From Physcomitrium patens (lineage: Eukaryota > Streptophyta > Bryopsida > Funariales > Funariaceae): a DNA stretch of 64,000 bases. Location of the stretch: contig NC_037261.1 in assembly GCF_000002425.4 (NCBI RefSeq), forward strand, positions 2,785,426 to 2,849,425, in the 5' to 3' direction. This document shows positions 23,976-37,219 of this stretch, one piece after another (position 1 is the stretch's first letter; each line of letters opens with the position of its first letter). Position numbers and translations under genes: made by a program. Below the pieces are notes generated by a model. It was not told the DNA's origin. It worked only from the letters and a program-made list of their open reading frames with translations, and ran no database searches.

Positions 23976-26200
23976 TTATTATCCATTGCTCTATTGCAAT
24001 GCTACATATGCCTAATATCTACATTATGCCTTCAAATTACTCCAACTGCATTCCATGATACATGTTTGTTAAATTAAAGTTCTATAGACTATCATCATAT
24101 ATTTGCCAACATTGAGTTGGTGGTATGAACAACATTGCATTCTTATTGGCTATGAAGAGGGTGCCATTTTGAGAGCCTAAGCACATGACTCTTAAACAAT
24201 TGCATGTACAACGAAAGAAAAACTTGCAACTTATAATTTTTGTTTCATGCAAACAGTGTTGGCATAACTTGGATTATAAGTGTTTTTTTTATATCTTCAT
24301 ACTCATTGGTCTAAACCATCTATGCATATCAAGCACTTGGTTAATCTAGTATGGTAGTTAAATTGAATTGTGTGCAACAAAGTTTACAATTTAATCCATA
24401 CATTAGTTGCAAATTATACAATGGACATCCTCTCTGTTGTGAACTACCTCTTATAATAGCACCTAATCCAATTCCTTATAGAGACCACAATTGGTAGAAG
24501 ATCCTTACACAAAATGGTAGATGACAAGATCACTTCTATAATTTAAAATGCAAGCAAGTGTATTATGATACTTTTAGCATGATTCTCTTTTTAAAGCTAG
24601 AACTGAAGCTTTGGATACATGATTAGGCTAGGGCACACAACAAAAGAGCACAAATTAGTGCCAATGCATTCTTGTTGTTTCAAACTTGAAGGATGTTTAA
24701 ACTGGCTATTCTTTGAAAAATTAGGACTTGAATTGTACTAACATCCTTGTCTGGGCCTCAGATGACAAGTAAACAAGAAATATTGGTGATAACTTATCAC
24801 TAACAAGGATACAATTACTATTATCACAAATCTCAGGAATATGTCTGCTATTATAAAAAATACAAGGATATTCTCGATATCTCAGCATATTTGAGGGGTA
24901 TGTACAATATTTTCCCTTGTATCTAAACCTTGCAAATTTCATAAAGATTGCTGGAGTTGAGAAGAACTTCACCATATGTAACCCAACTTGGAACATTTCA
25001 GTTGCCATTTATTTGAACTAACCAAGGGACTGCAGCAAAATCAAGGTAAACTGTTCCATGAGTGATAACATTTGGACTCAACTTGTTTACAATTTGCCAG
25101 ATCCAACACCCCTACAGTCTGACGTAGATCCTTCTGCACTAAGTGCACTAGCAATTTCCACACTACCACCAACTTCTTTGGGGGTTGAATATCTTTAACA
25201 AGATTTTGTAGAATAATATATTTCATATAAATATGAAGGCGCTTTTGTCAATTTCTTACTGCCGGATTTGCATGAGCTCCAGAAAAAGATATTCTTAAGC
25301 TCCTTCAAGTTCAAGTACTAACAGAACTTGCCATTGCTCTTGTTGGTTACACTCATGCTTAAAACACATTTCTCTATTAACGTAAATCTATTGTATTTGT
25401 AGGCAAATTGCAATAAACATTACAAAGCCAGAGATACTTGTTCTTATGTATATTTTTATAAATATCATAACGTACAGGATGTTATTTGACATATTACTTT
25501 AAATGAATTCAATGGTAAAATTTACACAAAAAATGTAATGTATACAAAATATAATATTTTAAGAATCTTACTTGAAATTAATTATTTTTGTTTTTACTGA
25601 TAAGTATTTCAAGTTGGACAGAATATTGAAGTTCTTGCTGAGATATATATTTTTTGTACTGATTTTTTCGAAGCTCATTTTGTAAAATATCGACGATTTC
25701 GGAAACAGATTTTTAGATTCATAAATATTTGATTTGCAAGAATGACGTACAATCTATTCATAATTATTGAATATATTTTCAAAAAATATTTAAACACATT
25801 CTTATAGTGTGATGGATCGTGCAGAAGACATAGAAAACTTCAAAGAAATGTTTAGAAGGTTGCAAATTGGAACTATTTTTTTTTTTGTTAAACTAGAATT
25901 GTGAATCATTTGATTCTGGTCTCAACTCAATATAAATGTCTTATAGAATTCTGAATAATTTTTTTATTATAATAATATTTAGTGTAATATTTTTTAAATC
26001 ATGAGTAAAATCAGTACAAACAAACCTAAAGTTCAATTAATATACATTCGTTATAATCATAATCATGACCAGTATAATATTTTAAGAATATTCATGCATT
26101 ATATTTTTAGAAAAAAATGAATGTTTTTTTTCACATCATTACAGACAAATAAAAAAGATTCATCTTTGAACAAAAAAACTGCAACAACAACTCTTGTGAA
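23976..26200. other. AT-rich intergenic sequence, no gene seen
   Basis: Apart from inverted repeat arm B, this stretch has no recognisable coding or RNA gene. The open frames on the minus strand around 25,041-25,226 and 24,721-25,008 match nothing I know and may be remnants of a second retroelement. Confidence 0.5.
24780..24940 (+). repeat. Inverted repeat arm B (about 160 bp)
   Basis: Plus-strand counterpart of the arm at 23,810-23,975. It begins ATTGGTGATAACTTATCAC and includes CAAGGATATTCTCGATAT and GCATATTTGAGG. The two arms point away from each other and enclose about 0.8 kb of anonymous AT-rich sequence. Confidence 0.7.
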
Positions 26201-29200
26201 CATTAACTAATTCGGAAACATCCTCTGTAAACTGCAACTACCGTTCTCTTACTTTGAGAATAGTTCTTGTAAAACTGAAGCTAAATGTCCCTCTGGAGAC
26301 ACCAACTCATTCCTCAAATCAATAAAATAGAAAGAAATTTTTCGACCAATGAATGCCCCAGGTCACGCCACTTCTCACCAAATGATCCTTATTTCTTCAC
26401 ACAAAAGCCATCCTCCCTGTCATGTATAACAAACACTGTCAGTGAACAGATAAGATGGTGTAGCAACATTCAACAGCAGAATGATCTCTGGCTTGTTATC
26501 AATGTCCCACAGTTTACGAGCTCCAGAGCTGTTGATCCGCCGACAGTAGCCACAACAAAACAGCAAACACCCCCATCGCCGGATCTAGCAGCCGCCGAGC
26601 AGCAAAACAGGTGACAGTACCCACATCACAAACAAGAATATAATAGATGGAAAAACAAAAACAAAAACAAAGCATTAAACCAGGCTGGCTACTTGGGCAC
26701 ATGGTCTCAGTTGGGTCTGCCTCACATGGTCTCGTTTTCCACATAGTGGCACCGCGGCAATGCATGAATACGCCGTCTTCGTGCAATATGTATAATAAGC
26801 AGCGGGTGGATCGCTTACAGTCACGGATCGGAATGAATGCCTAGTTGGGGTGGAATGAACACTAGCTCGGTGTGTCTGTCAGGCTGTGTCTGTTTCTGAG
26901 ACTTGTCTGATCCGGGTCGCACTGACAACGATCTCAGTGGGGAAGGCTTGACTGTCACGAATCATGTGCAGAGGCAGAGACAGAGGTAGCAGCATCTCGA
27001 AGGACTTGGATGATACAGTTTGTGTGAATAGTTAGGGTGTGAATAAGCCGTTTCATGGTTGCGTCCCTTGGATACTAGTACCCAACTTGCAGTGCGCTTT
27101 CAACGAAGTTCTTGTGGAGTCTGGTGGTTTCTACACCGGGTGACTGTCACCGCTACCACTGAAGAATAATTGCATCGGAAGTGCGACTACGTAGTTGACG
27201 AAGTGGCGTCCACGAGGAGAAAAAGGGGGACGTGTATTATTCATTATGTAGAGTGTACCTGGTATTGCCACGGAAGTAAGTCACAGGTGACCAGCGACTT
27301 GCTCTGTGAGCTTTAAGTTGCGGTGAATCTGCGCGGTTTGAATATCAGGATTTGAGATCTTATGTTGGAGGGGATAAGTTCGTGTCTGATGAACTGTTTC
27401 TCACGTCTCAAGGTCACTTTCGCGGTATCCATTCAAGCTAATGCACGGATTAAAACCACGGCAAAGCTTCTCATGAAGGTGATAACCTCGGCTTTCAGAG
27501 GTGGGTTTCCAAGTTTTTATTAGTTTGCAATGGGTGTTATGTGACGTTGAAACGAGGTCAATTGTTTTGAACTGTAGCCTGACTTGGAGTGGAAATACTG
27601 CGTTCCACAATAATTGAAGATTTCATCCAGTGGAAGGGCTCTCATGAAGCAATCATGGTCGGAAAGATCAGGTGGCGTGTCTAACTTCGGGATACTATCA
27701 ATTTGTCGTCCGTGCGAAGGCATGGGGCCCTGCCTCTGTACACAAGGTTTGTGATCTATTATAAACAATAGTTCTTAAATAACATCAAGGAATTTTTGAG
27801 TTCTTTCACAGGACAAATTGCTCGTCACTGTAACGGAGTTGAAGAAACACCTTCTGAGTCCAAGCGCTGAGTCTCGCATCGTCGTCGAAATAATTTGAAA
27901 TTGGTTCACAGAGTGTTGCTCAGCAGCAGATCGAATGGTGGTTGTTGTTCCTGCTGAAGTCTTCTTGGTTAAAGCTCTTTTGTTGCTGCCTGAGGGCCCT
28001 TGGTAGCTGGCTTCATGTAGAGCTTATGTGGCCCAGAATTCATAAGAAGAGATTATCAGACTCAACTTATATCGGTAAAGTGTTTACCAGATGAGTCGGT
28101 TAAGATTCGAGGGATGAACTCGATGCAGAGATACTGCAGCTTAACCAGAGATTGTCAATACTCGGTTTTATGTTCACCGCTGATGAGCCAATGCTAGACG
28201 TGCTCTACAGTAACCTCTCCATTGCACATTTAGTACACCTCTATCATCTAGAAGCTCATTTCGTTTTCAAGTCTTGCGAAGCAGAACGTGTTGTTGACTA
28301 TGTTGAATCTACTGTTCCACTTCGGACTTTATCTCCAGACCAGATTTCTGTGATAGCTTTAGGTTATGCCTTTCAAACCAAGAAATGACTACACCTTCAC
28401 ATCAATCATCGAAAGTTGGAGGGTGCTCGATTTTAACAAAGTGTGTTCACATGCGTAAAGCAACAGAGGGCCATTCCTGGAGCACAGTTAGGTTGCAACT
28501 TGAATGATAAAGAGATAGAGTTTGTTTATTTGTGTTGAAATCACTGTGCTTCGAACACACTCTGTGTCATGTCCCACTGTTGGCAGCATGTTTACAAATG
28601 ATCACTAAATTGTGGAGTAGTAGTTGAGGGATGATGTACAGGTCTTATCTTCTGTTATGATATAAACGGCATGCCGGGAACATCATCTTTAACTTCAAGA
28701 ATGAGCTTGCAAATATTCTGGAGGTTCATCCCTACAAATCGGTAATAGGCTGCCACTGACCACGAGGCGGTTCGACCAACATGTTAGCAAGCTCATTGTG
28801 AATTATTTCCTTCCGAACATATTCAATTTCCAGCACATTTACATCTTGTCATCTGCCAATGTTGCTCACTGAGATGATGGGGATAGTGTTACGCAGGTTG
28901 AGGGTAACTGAGGATCTCCTCTCTACTACTAATGTCCTTGACTTTTCGTCACCCGCAATTTCTAAAGTGCAGTCAGACTTTTGATTAGAACGGCGTTCTG
29001 TATTAAAAGCTGGTGCATTTTGTACGTGTGTCTAAGGATGTACACACTTCGCTGCTGTGGGTACTTGCTAAAATGTCAGCTGAGATCTACACAACTCCGG
29101 TGAGAAATCCGCACGAAAAAAGGTGGCTGTCTTTGACAATTTCGGGCGGGTCGAAAGAAACAGTGTCTACAGTTCGGTGAGCACATGTCAAAAAGAGGGT

Positions 29201-30263
29201 GCCAATTACTATGCACCATGATATAATCAGCTAGCAGTCGTGCTCGTAGTTCATTTCTCAGTTCTTTCGAAGGATTGGGTGGCGCTCTCATTGTGGGGGC
29301 AGAGGCGTTCTACCCTAGGTTTGCATACTGCAAGCTGAGATGGGTCGTAAATGTAGAGAAAGCCTGACGAGTTCTAGACGTAATAAGTAAGTTTCATCCT
29401 AGACGAGCGGCTCGACTGACTCCTTTAATTCAAACTTTACACGAAACTTGAAACAACCTAATCATTCAAATATGCTGCCGCGCAGATTTGGAAAATAGAA
29501 GAAACGATGCTCCTTAGAAGAACGACAACGGATTCCTCCCTCCTATTCATACCTCTTTTCACCAGTGTGATGCCTAAGGGTCTACCCAGACACCGTCAAA
29601 TCTGAAACTTTGACTATTTTAATCTCAGTTCACACACCACTGACTGCTCAGGAATTTTCAGATTTAGAAGATAACACAATATTAAGATTCTTAAGAAAAA
29701 CTCAAAAAGAATCAGGCTGTCAAATGACTTTGTCGTACATATTTTCAGTGGGACGGTGGACGATGGAGGAATTGGGAGCCGAGCACTAAGAAACGTGCTC
29801 TTACTTTTCCACAAGGAAATCCTTACTTCTCCTAGATAAATGAAGAGAGGGGGTTAGCGCTGGACACGGTGATGGTTTTGGCAGTGTGACCTTTGAGACC
29901 TGAAACTGCGCAGGACTGCGAATCGATGAGATGCCTGCTTACCAACATCAACCATGCAATTCTTATGCACAATTAGTGGGGTGAAAAAGGTGACAAGAAT
30001 GGCATATACGACCTGGTTGCTACAGGAAACGAGCACGGACCATCTGGCAACATGGAACTTGATGAACGGTGTGTTGAATTGGGCATGAACAGCAAGGACA
30101 TACTAGCGTATCTCCCATTCAACTTCGAGTGGTATTTACATCACAATCTTACTGCAACTACAGTATTTAGCAGTTAAAACCCCTAAATGCTACTGGACCT
30201 TTGCTACAATAAAGCAGAAGGACGGTTTAATAGATGCCTATGTTTTCGTTTCTTTCCACTGAA

Positions 30264-30297
<34 letters not shown>

Positions 30298-30300
30298 CAT
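26201..30300. other. Moderate-GC island without recognisable protein-coding genes
   Basis: Composition resembles the genic parts of the window rather than the AT-rich spacers, yet the open frames are short (under about 110 codons) and none shows a known domain. No tRNA, rRNA or snoRNA was recognised. It may be a decayed gene, an untranslated transcript or the distal 3' flank of the Dof gene. A 28-base poly-T tract (30265-30292) marks its right end. Confidence 0.45.
30265..30292. repeat. 28-base poly-T tract
   Basis: Uninterrupted T run downstream of the Dof gene (poly-A on its coding strand). Confidence 0.95.
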
Positions 30301-30995
30301 AACTCATACTTTCAAGATGTTTTGAAATGTCATTTATGCTGTTTATTAGAAAGGTGAGAAAGGAGGAGAAAGCAAAACAGAAAGAAAAGCGAAGAGGAAA
30401 ACAGCGAGATGGTGCAATGATTGTTAAGCATTAAAAATTGAGATACAAAAGCTACTACAGTACAATCATTTTTTTTCCAGATCAAAAATTCCAACTCACC
30501 ACGGGAAGGTGGATTCATTCACAACCTCCTGCGTCAGAGAATCCGAAACCAAGTCATGTCAAACTTACACTCGCCCAGTCCACGCTAGCTGCGCCGGAAG
30601 ATACAATCTGTCTTGTTCCGTCCAACGGCCTCTTCTGCATTATCGGCTCGTCGTGGACAAGATATCCACACTACCGATCGCTGTAATCTCATCTTGAAAA
30701 TTCCACGCGTTACAAAAGCATGAGCAACCACCGTATCGATTCGTAACGCACGAGCAGACATGATCATGTCTCGGGGAGATCATTCAACTCTGAACTCTAT
30801 GTCGATGTATGCAGCAGAAGGGCATATATGTACATAACACAAGCTATATACAAAACCAACTATGAATCCCCGTCCATGAATATCCGGCAAGCATCGTACA
30901 CGAGCTTCACTTCCCCGCTTGACCTCGAGCAACGTCGGCATCCGGTTCTGAACCACAAAGACACTTTGACAAGTGCAATGGTTGCCATCATCGAT
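30293..30995 (-). other. Probable 3' UTR and flank of the Dof gene
   Basis: Moderate-GC, non-coding sequence immediately after the Dof stop codon on the minus strand. No other gene is visible between the stop and the poly-T tract at 30,265-30,292. The cleavage site was not determined. Confidence 0.4.
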
Positions 30996-32216
30996 CTACT
31001 GGTAATATAAGTCCGGGCCGGGATGAAAGCCTGCACTACCCCATGACGAAGTGTCGTCGTAATTGTGTGAGAAACCGGAAGCATTGACAGGGTTTCCTGA
31101 CTCCTCGTCAACAGTGCTTGCGCTACCGTGCTGCACGGAAGGGGGAGAGAGCGATGGCTTTGTCCCGTCCCAGGCCTGTCGCTTGTTCGGCCTGCTGTGC
31201 ATCAGGGCCGTCTCCCAAAAACCTGGCCTTCTGTGCGACCCCGCAGCGGCTTGTTGACGATGACGAAGCTCCTCCATGGCGGCAATCTCTCGGTTCATGT
31301 GTGCGCTCACGGTAGGCTTGCATTCCCGCTCCTCGACCCAAGGGGGAGCCGACTGCGCTGTTTGTCGTCTCGCCATCGCTTGCACTTGCTGTGCTTCGGC
31401 CCAGAGCGTGGCCTTGTGGAGTAAGGCTACAGCCGCTGGGTCAAGCTCTGGCATGAACATCATCGCCGCGGCAGCGGTCAGAAGATTGCCGGGGTTAGAT
31501 GCAGCTTGCCCCTGGAAGAGCTGATGGAGTTCTGCCTGTTCATGATCAGGATTCCCCACCGTAAATGGCATCCCTGGAATGCCATACATGCCCTCGTTTT
31601 GGAGGAGAGCAAGTTGGAGCAGACTATAGATTTTATTAGGATGGAAAGGTGCCTCTGAAAGTTCGCCGAAATCTGGAAAGCCAGCTTCAGAATGTAAGCT
31701 CGCTATGTCCTGGGGGATGATCCCCGCCATGGCTGCTGCAGCAAGGCCAGGGTGGAGAGGGTTGCCGATCTGCTCCATTTCGCCGTCGGAGTCGTGGGAT
31801 GGGTTGGGTTCGGGACGATAGTAAGGATCACTGCGGCTGCGCGAGCGACTGTGCTTCTTGCGTGATCCGCCGCCGACGGGGACGTTACGTAGCGTACCAC
31901 CCACGGTCCAGTAGCGCTGGCAATTGCGGCAGAAGTGGCGTGGCTGGTTGACGCTGTAGTTGTTGTAGTAGCAGAATTTGGTGTTCATGGACTGGCATCG
32001 TGGGCAGGGGAGATTCTTGGGTTTCGGGGCACCATCAGGAACAGCGGCGTCGCCTCCACTGCCCTTGCTGCCTTGGGACTGAGAAGCGTCGTCTTCCTGT
32101 GAGTGGTGCGAATGCGAATGGGAGGCCGAATTCGCCTGCAACTGAGCGTCAAGCTCCTCATTCTCGTCGTCGAAGCTGCCGGCTAGACGGGCCTGGTGCT
32201 GAAGCGGCAAATGCAT
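30996..32216 (-). CDS. Dof zinc-finger transcription factor
   Basis: An uninterrupted 406-codon frame on the minus strand, from ATG at 32214-32216 to TAG at 30996-30998. Residues 68-123 form a complete Dof domain ([46 protein letters not shown]), with the C-X2-C-X21-C-X2-C zinc ligands at C71, C74, C96 and C99. By family knowledge it binds AAAG core sites in the nucleus. An acidic, Ser/His-rich N-terminus precedes the finger. An Arg-Ser run (SRSRSRS) follows it and may add to nuclear import. The rest is low-conservation sequence with Ala- and Gln-rich helical patches. The upstream sequence allows an additional 5' exon, because an AG acceptor-like TTCAG lies inside the first codons, so the exact start is less certain than the domain. 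Which Dof subfamily it belongs to cannot be judged without a tree. Confidence 0.92.
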   Translation of the reverse strand: MHLPLQHQARLAGSFDDENEELDAQLQANSASHSHSHHSQEDDASQSQGSKGSGGDAAVPDGAPKPKNLPCPRCQSMNTKFCYYNNYSVNQPRHFCRNCQRYWTVGGTLRNVPVGGGSRKKHSRSRSRSDPYYRPEPNPSHDSDGEMEQIGNPLHPGLAAAAMAGIIPQDIASLHSEAGFPDFGELSEAPFHPNKIYSLLQLALLQNEGMYGIPGMPFTVGNPDHEQAELHQLFQGQAASNPGNLLTAAAAMMFMPELDPAAVALLHKATLWAEAQQVQAMARRQTAQSAPPWVEERECKPTVSAHMNREIAAMEELRHRQQAAAGSHRRPGFWETALMHSRPNKRQAWDGTKPSLSPPSVQHGSASTVDEESGNPVNASGFSHNYDDTSSWGSAGFHPGPDLYYQ

Positions 32217-33240
32217 GACTGGTTACTTGGGTACACACCTACTGTATCTTCAACTTCAAATTCACACCCAGTTGCAGTGCACTGTTTGATTGAGCTGCAA
32301 CTATCCTCACTCTACACCTCGTCTGAAATCAACGTATTCGCGACACTTGCTCCCAAAATACACATGAAAAGCAACAACATACAATTACAAGCGCAACGCA
32401 AGTCTAGAATTTGGCTAGATCAACTGAGGGAACGACACTGGAACAGTCAACGGAGATTTCCCCCAATTCGGAGATCACTTGATCAGGCGGTGCACGCGAA
32501 CAGAGACCACCTGCAAGCAACAGGAAATCGTTCCTTATCTTCAAAATCTCACCACTCGCAGGCGAACAATCCACCACCTCACTGAGCCAAGCAAATTCAA
32601 GTCTCGTACACTGTTGGTATTGAACGCCTGCAGCGGTAAACAACACTACCACAGGGGGCCGAACCAACACAGAATTGCTCACCAACTCTCCGCCCCCTCC
32701 CACCACACCACCCTCACAACGCAAACACAGAACCAGTGCTCACGCTCGCGCGACGAGCGGGCCTGGACCTCACAAATCCAGCACTCTAAACCAACCGCAA
32801 CAGCGACGACCACCGTGATGTCTGTCTGGTCTTGGAAACAATCAAATCAAGGTTGACAGCCTCCTACTCCTCCTTCTCGGGGCTCCGTTGGTTTGTCGGT
32901 CTAACCCTTCTTAGGCAACGCAAGCGATGGGCAGCATGCGGGGCTTGCGTTGCGTGGCGTTACGTTGCGTGATGTGTAGATTGAAGCATTGGCGACCTCG
33001 ATCCCCCCTTTCTTCTAGCGAAGCAACTCGAGGCGAAGCTTTCCGCCGCATTATGTAGACGGTCCCCCCCCGGCTCAGCTGCATGAGCGTCGCAGGCATG
33101 GAGAATGATGAGCCGACGGATGAATGAACATGGATGTGGATGGATGATACCATTGTTAAATGAATAATCATGGATGCATGGATGAATGCATACTCACTTT
33201 CGTGGCTTTGTGGTGGTGCTGTTGGAAAGTTGGGTCCCAT
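32217..33240 (-). promoter_or_regulatory. 5' UTR and promoter region of the Dof gene
   Basis: Moderate-GC sequence upstream of the Dof start on the minus strand, without a recognisable plus-strand gene. The distal part (about 32,925-32,975) holds repeated GTTGCGT words, and 33,115-33,190 holds ATGGATGA/TGAATG words. No TATA box or start site could be fixed. Confidence 0.4.
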
Positions 33241-33407
33241 TGAATATATATATATATATATAGATATATGTTTGTATTCCTTGAGATTAATTTATACTTC
33301 TGATAAATTATGTGTCATATATAAGCATATGTATTATATATAATATGAAAGAGCTTAAGTATAAACTAAAGACATTGAGAAGCCTTCTCATTGGCCAAAC
33401 ATGAATG

Positions 33408-33449
<42 letters not shown>

Positions 33450-36021
33450 TACAGATGTTTGTGTAAATTTTGATGATATGTTTTGTATATTAGAGATAAT
33501 TTTTTTGCTCTATTTTTAATTTTTAAAATTTTATTTTCGATTGATAAAGTATATGTTTGACCAATAGAAGTATGGCTATTAAGAATCAACTTCCATGCTA
33601 GGCACCAAGGAAAATGAATTTTTAAAATCAAAGCATTTGTAAATGATAATTTAGGCAAGTCAAAAAAATTCAACTTGATGGTTTAATTTTGTAGCTTAAA
33701 ATTCAAAAGTGATTAGAATAATCTAAAGAAAGGCAATCCATAGGTAGCAGTAACCAAAGGAAAAATCAAATATTTTCAAAAATTGTATATAGCTTGAATT
33801 AGTTTAGCAACCAATACACCAAACTAAATTTCTTTCTTTAATGCAAAATTCTTGCTTTATTGCTAGTCTAATGTCCTTGCAATGGACAAGTAACAAGCAA
33901 GAAGGCAAAACATTATCCTTTAAATTCAATCCTTGTGGATGATAATTTGTTAGGTTGAATTAACTACAAATTGAATTTTTAGGGTCGTATGCAAAACTTG
34001 ATTATTTATGTATTTTGTATTTATCTTCATTATTTAAATATTTATTATTATATTTCCTAAATATATTTGGCAACATATTAGATTTCAATACTAAGCTTTT
34101 ATGGCTCTTCTATATTTTAGAAAATTATACTTAAGGTCAACAGAATTGGATTCATAATGTCCCTAGCACAATTCTAGCATAATATAAATTCTTTTTTCAG
34201 CTTTAGTTTTTTCAAATTTTAGCACAGCTTCATTTCATGAAATTTTTGTTTTACAAATATATCCTAATTGAATCGAAGTCGTATTGAAGCAAGTATTGCA
34301 ACAACACATACCATAAGTTTTGTTACATTTTATAATTCTCTACATAGAATGAGAAACAAAGAGCATGTGCACTTCTAACCAAACAAATGTAGATTTACTA
34401 TAAAAAATATATATATAGTAAATATAACATGTTAAAATAATTGGATTTTAAGCCGAATTGGAAAAAAATTGTTATCTCATCTCAATTATTTTTTTAACAA
34501 AAAAAAATACTTGTATAAAGATTATGTTTAAATTAATGTTTTAGATTATATTTAAATTTAAAAAACAAAATTTACCTTTCAAAATATTTCAGGTTGTTTT
34601 AGAAAATCATAAATAAGTCTGTTATTATTGTCTATGAGAAGAATGTCAGAAAGTACACTAAAGTTTACATTCTCAACAACCAAATGAAGTCTAATAGGTA
34701 ATCATTTTTAAACAGGTTAACAAATAGTAAGCTTTGAATTTTAAACGAAAACTAAATTTTTCTTGAATGATTTTTATATGCAATACTTTTGTAACATAAA
34801 AAGTTTGTTGTGTGTATTGAGAGTAGATGATGCATCTTATAAAAATCAAACAATTTTAGTTGATTCCATCCACATATTATATTGAGATAAATTACTAAGG
34901 TTAATTGGAAAAAACTCTATTAAAATTTTATATTCACATCAAATTTATTCTAAATCTATGTCTTAATTAATCATCAAATAAAGGGACTTAATTTTTTCTA
35001 TTCATGTGAAAAAGTAAGGAATTTAATAAATATTCAGTGACATATTGTAGAACTACTGAAATGAAATTGTTACCATACATATAATTCTAAACATTAAGCA
35101 CCTGAGATTCTTATTGAATGATTAAAAAGCCATTTTACACCAGAAAAACAAAAAGATACATAAATAAATAAATAATTTTCCTGATTTTTACCATTCTTGA
35201 TTATTAGAAATTCTTCATTTTATTGAAAACCTATTATATATTTTTAAATTCGAAAATGTATACAAATATTTAGAAAATGTTGAATTGCTATTTATACATT
35301 TTTTTCAATATAGTGCATAAATATTGAACAACAAAAATATTAATATAAACACTTGAAATCCAAGTATGAAAATATCTATGTTCCACATGATTTTTCATGA
35401 TTGTGAAAATAAAAGCATAGGGTCTAATAATATGGTTGCTACTGAAGGAAAGAAGAAAAAAAATGTAATGTTTTCTAATATTTTTCTTATGCATATTATG
35501 CATTTATCACTTGCATTCAAGAATTAACTAAAACTTCGTAGTCAATTAACTCTTGTGTGTTAATCCCATATTACTGCTTTCTATGTGTTTTTTGTGTACA
35601 TATTTTAAAACATAAGACACTCTATTATAAATTATGTACTACCAAATGTGTAAAATTTAATAGTTAGCCTGATTAGTAAAGAGTTTTAAAATGTGAAAAT
35701 ATTGTCATGAAATCATATATATATATATCTATATATATATATATATATATATTACAGCTTGCTACTAATTCAGTTGTTTAAATACTATATAATGTACAGG
35801 TAAAACAATTATATTTACTTCAATTTTTTACTGGTAAATTATAATTATAATTATAATTATATATATAATCACATATAAAATTACTGGTAAATTTTACAAA
35901 TCGACAAATATACAATCATGAGTCAATTGTCTTATTGCAAAAAAATATTCAGTTTATCATTGCACTGATGGTATGGTTTTATTTAAAAAGAAAGAAAGGG
36001 AAAGGATGATATATATAGATA

Positions 36022-36052
<31 letters not shown>

Positions 36053-36408
36053 TTATCTATCTATCTATATATATATATATATATATATACATACATACAT
36101 ATGTGTGTGAATGTATATCTTTTTAATACAAAATGTAATCATGATCACTAGTATGCAAGTATAGTAAACAAAATTCTAGTAATTCTGAATTGATGTGCTT
36201 GAACAAGATTTATTTTGTTATTAATATTTAATAGCAAGTCATTATCAGTGTACAAATATGTTAGATTTGAACCAAGTTAAAATTTAAAAATTATAAACTA
36301 AATTCTCAATATTTTAAATATTAAAAACAAAAGTACATTTGGTTACTTATATGTTTAGTTGTGCAGAATACAGCGTAATTTTGCAATGTTGTTAAAACAT
36401 ATGTTTGT

Positions 36409-36446
<38 letters not shown>

Positions 36447-36480
36447 TTAAGGACACTTGTTTATCAATGTAATTGGACTC
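33241..36480. other. AT-rich intergenic block bounded by (TA)n runs
   Basis: No gene seen. It starts with (TA)n at about 33,244-33,262, has others at 33,412-33,446 and 35,715-35,753, a compound (TA)n/(TATC)n/(ATAC)n array at 36,008-36,108, and ends just after (TA)n at 36,411-36,442. Confidence 0.6.
36008..36108. repeat. Compound microsatellite (TA)n (TATC)n (TA)n (CATA)n
   Basis: A 100-bp array that passes from TA to TATC/TATCTA units, back to TA, then to CATA and TG repeats. Confidence 0.93.
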
Positions 36481-37077
36481 ACCATTGGAAAGAGGACAGG
36501 ACATTCATTGGATGAATATAATGGATGAATGAATACCTTCCAATATGTTCAAGGTTCACTGGATGAACGAACACAGAGAAGGAGAAAAAGCATTCATCAA
36601 GCATCCAACTCCAGAGAGAGTCCGACATTCGTTCATACTTCATTCATCTTCTCTCGACTCATCCTCTTTCTTCATCCAATACCCGCCGGTCAACCCAGCA
36701 GTCGTACACCTGTCAACGTTGGTCGTTTAATTTGGTCAACGCATATTGCCCGGACCGGGGCTCGGGCAGGGCTAGGCAAGGTAGGGAACGGGCAGAGGGG
36801 TTGCTGAGCTGGTGGGGTGGAGGGGCTGAGCTGGTAGAGAGAGAGAGAGAGAGAGAGAGGATGGTGGGGCTGAATTGCAGAGAGGGGAGGGGGGAGTGGT
36901 GTGTGCCTTGGGTGATGATGACTGTTCCATATGGATTGGTGGCACCCATTGTTGAAACCCTTGATGGATTCGCCATGGAATGCCTTTTTGACCCCCCTCC
37001 CTCCCCCCCAATGTCTCTCTCTCTCTTTCTCTCTGCCTTTTTGACCCTCAATGCTTTTGACCACACCTTCATTGCTC

Positions 37078-37078
<1 letters not shown>

Positions 37079-37116
<38 letters not shown>

Positions 37117-37188
37117 TGTATAGAGTGTATATATAGTGTATATAGTGTATGTATATATACAATATGTATGTATGTATGTATGTATGTA

Positions 37189-37219
<31 letters not shown>
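37079..37219. repeat. Compound microsatellite (CA)n (TA)n ... (TATG)n (TG)n
   Basis: CA repeats pass into TA repeats, then imperfect TATAGTG units, then TATG and TG repeats. The CA and TG ends are complementary, so the array can fold on itself. Confidence 0.92.

Noticed and set aside
28152-28388. 78-codon frame (MSILGFMFTADEP) on the plus strand
   Set aside because: It has decent composition but no known domain, no splice partners that extend it, and no context; left as part of the anonymous island.
28745-28790. GGTTCGACC resembling a tRNA T-loop
   Set aside because: No acceptor stem, D-arm or anticodon arm could be fitted around it.
31123-31524. Frames on the plus strand across the Dof gene
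   Set aside because: They are antisense shadows of the Dof coding exon; the minus-strand frame holds the zinc finger.
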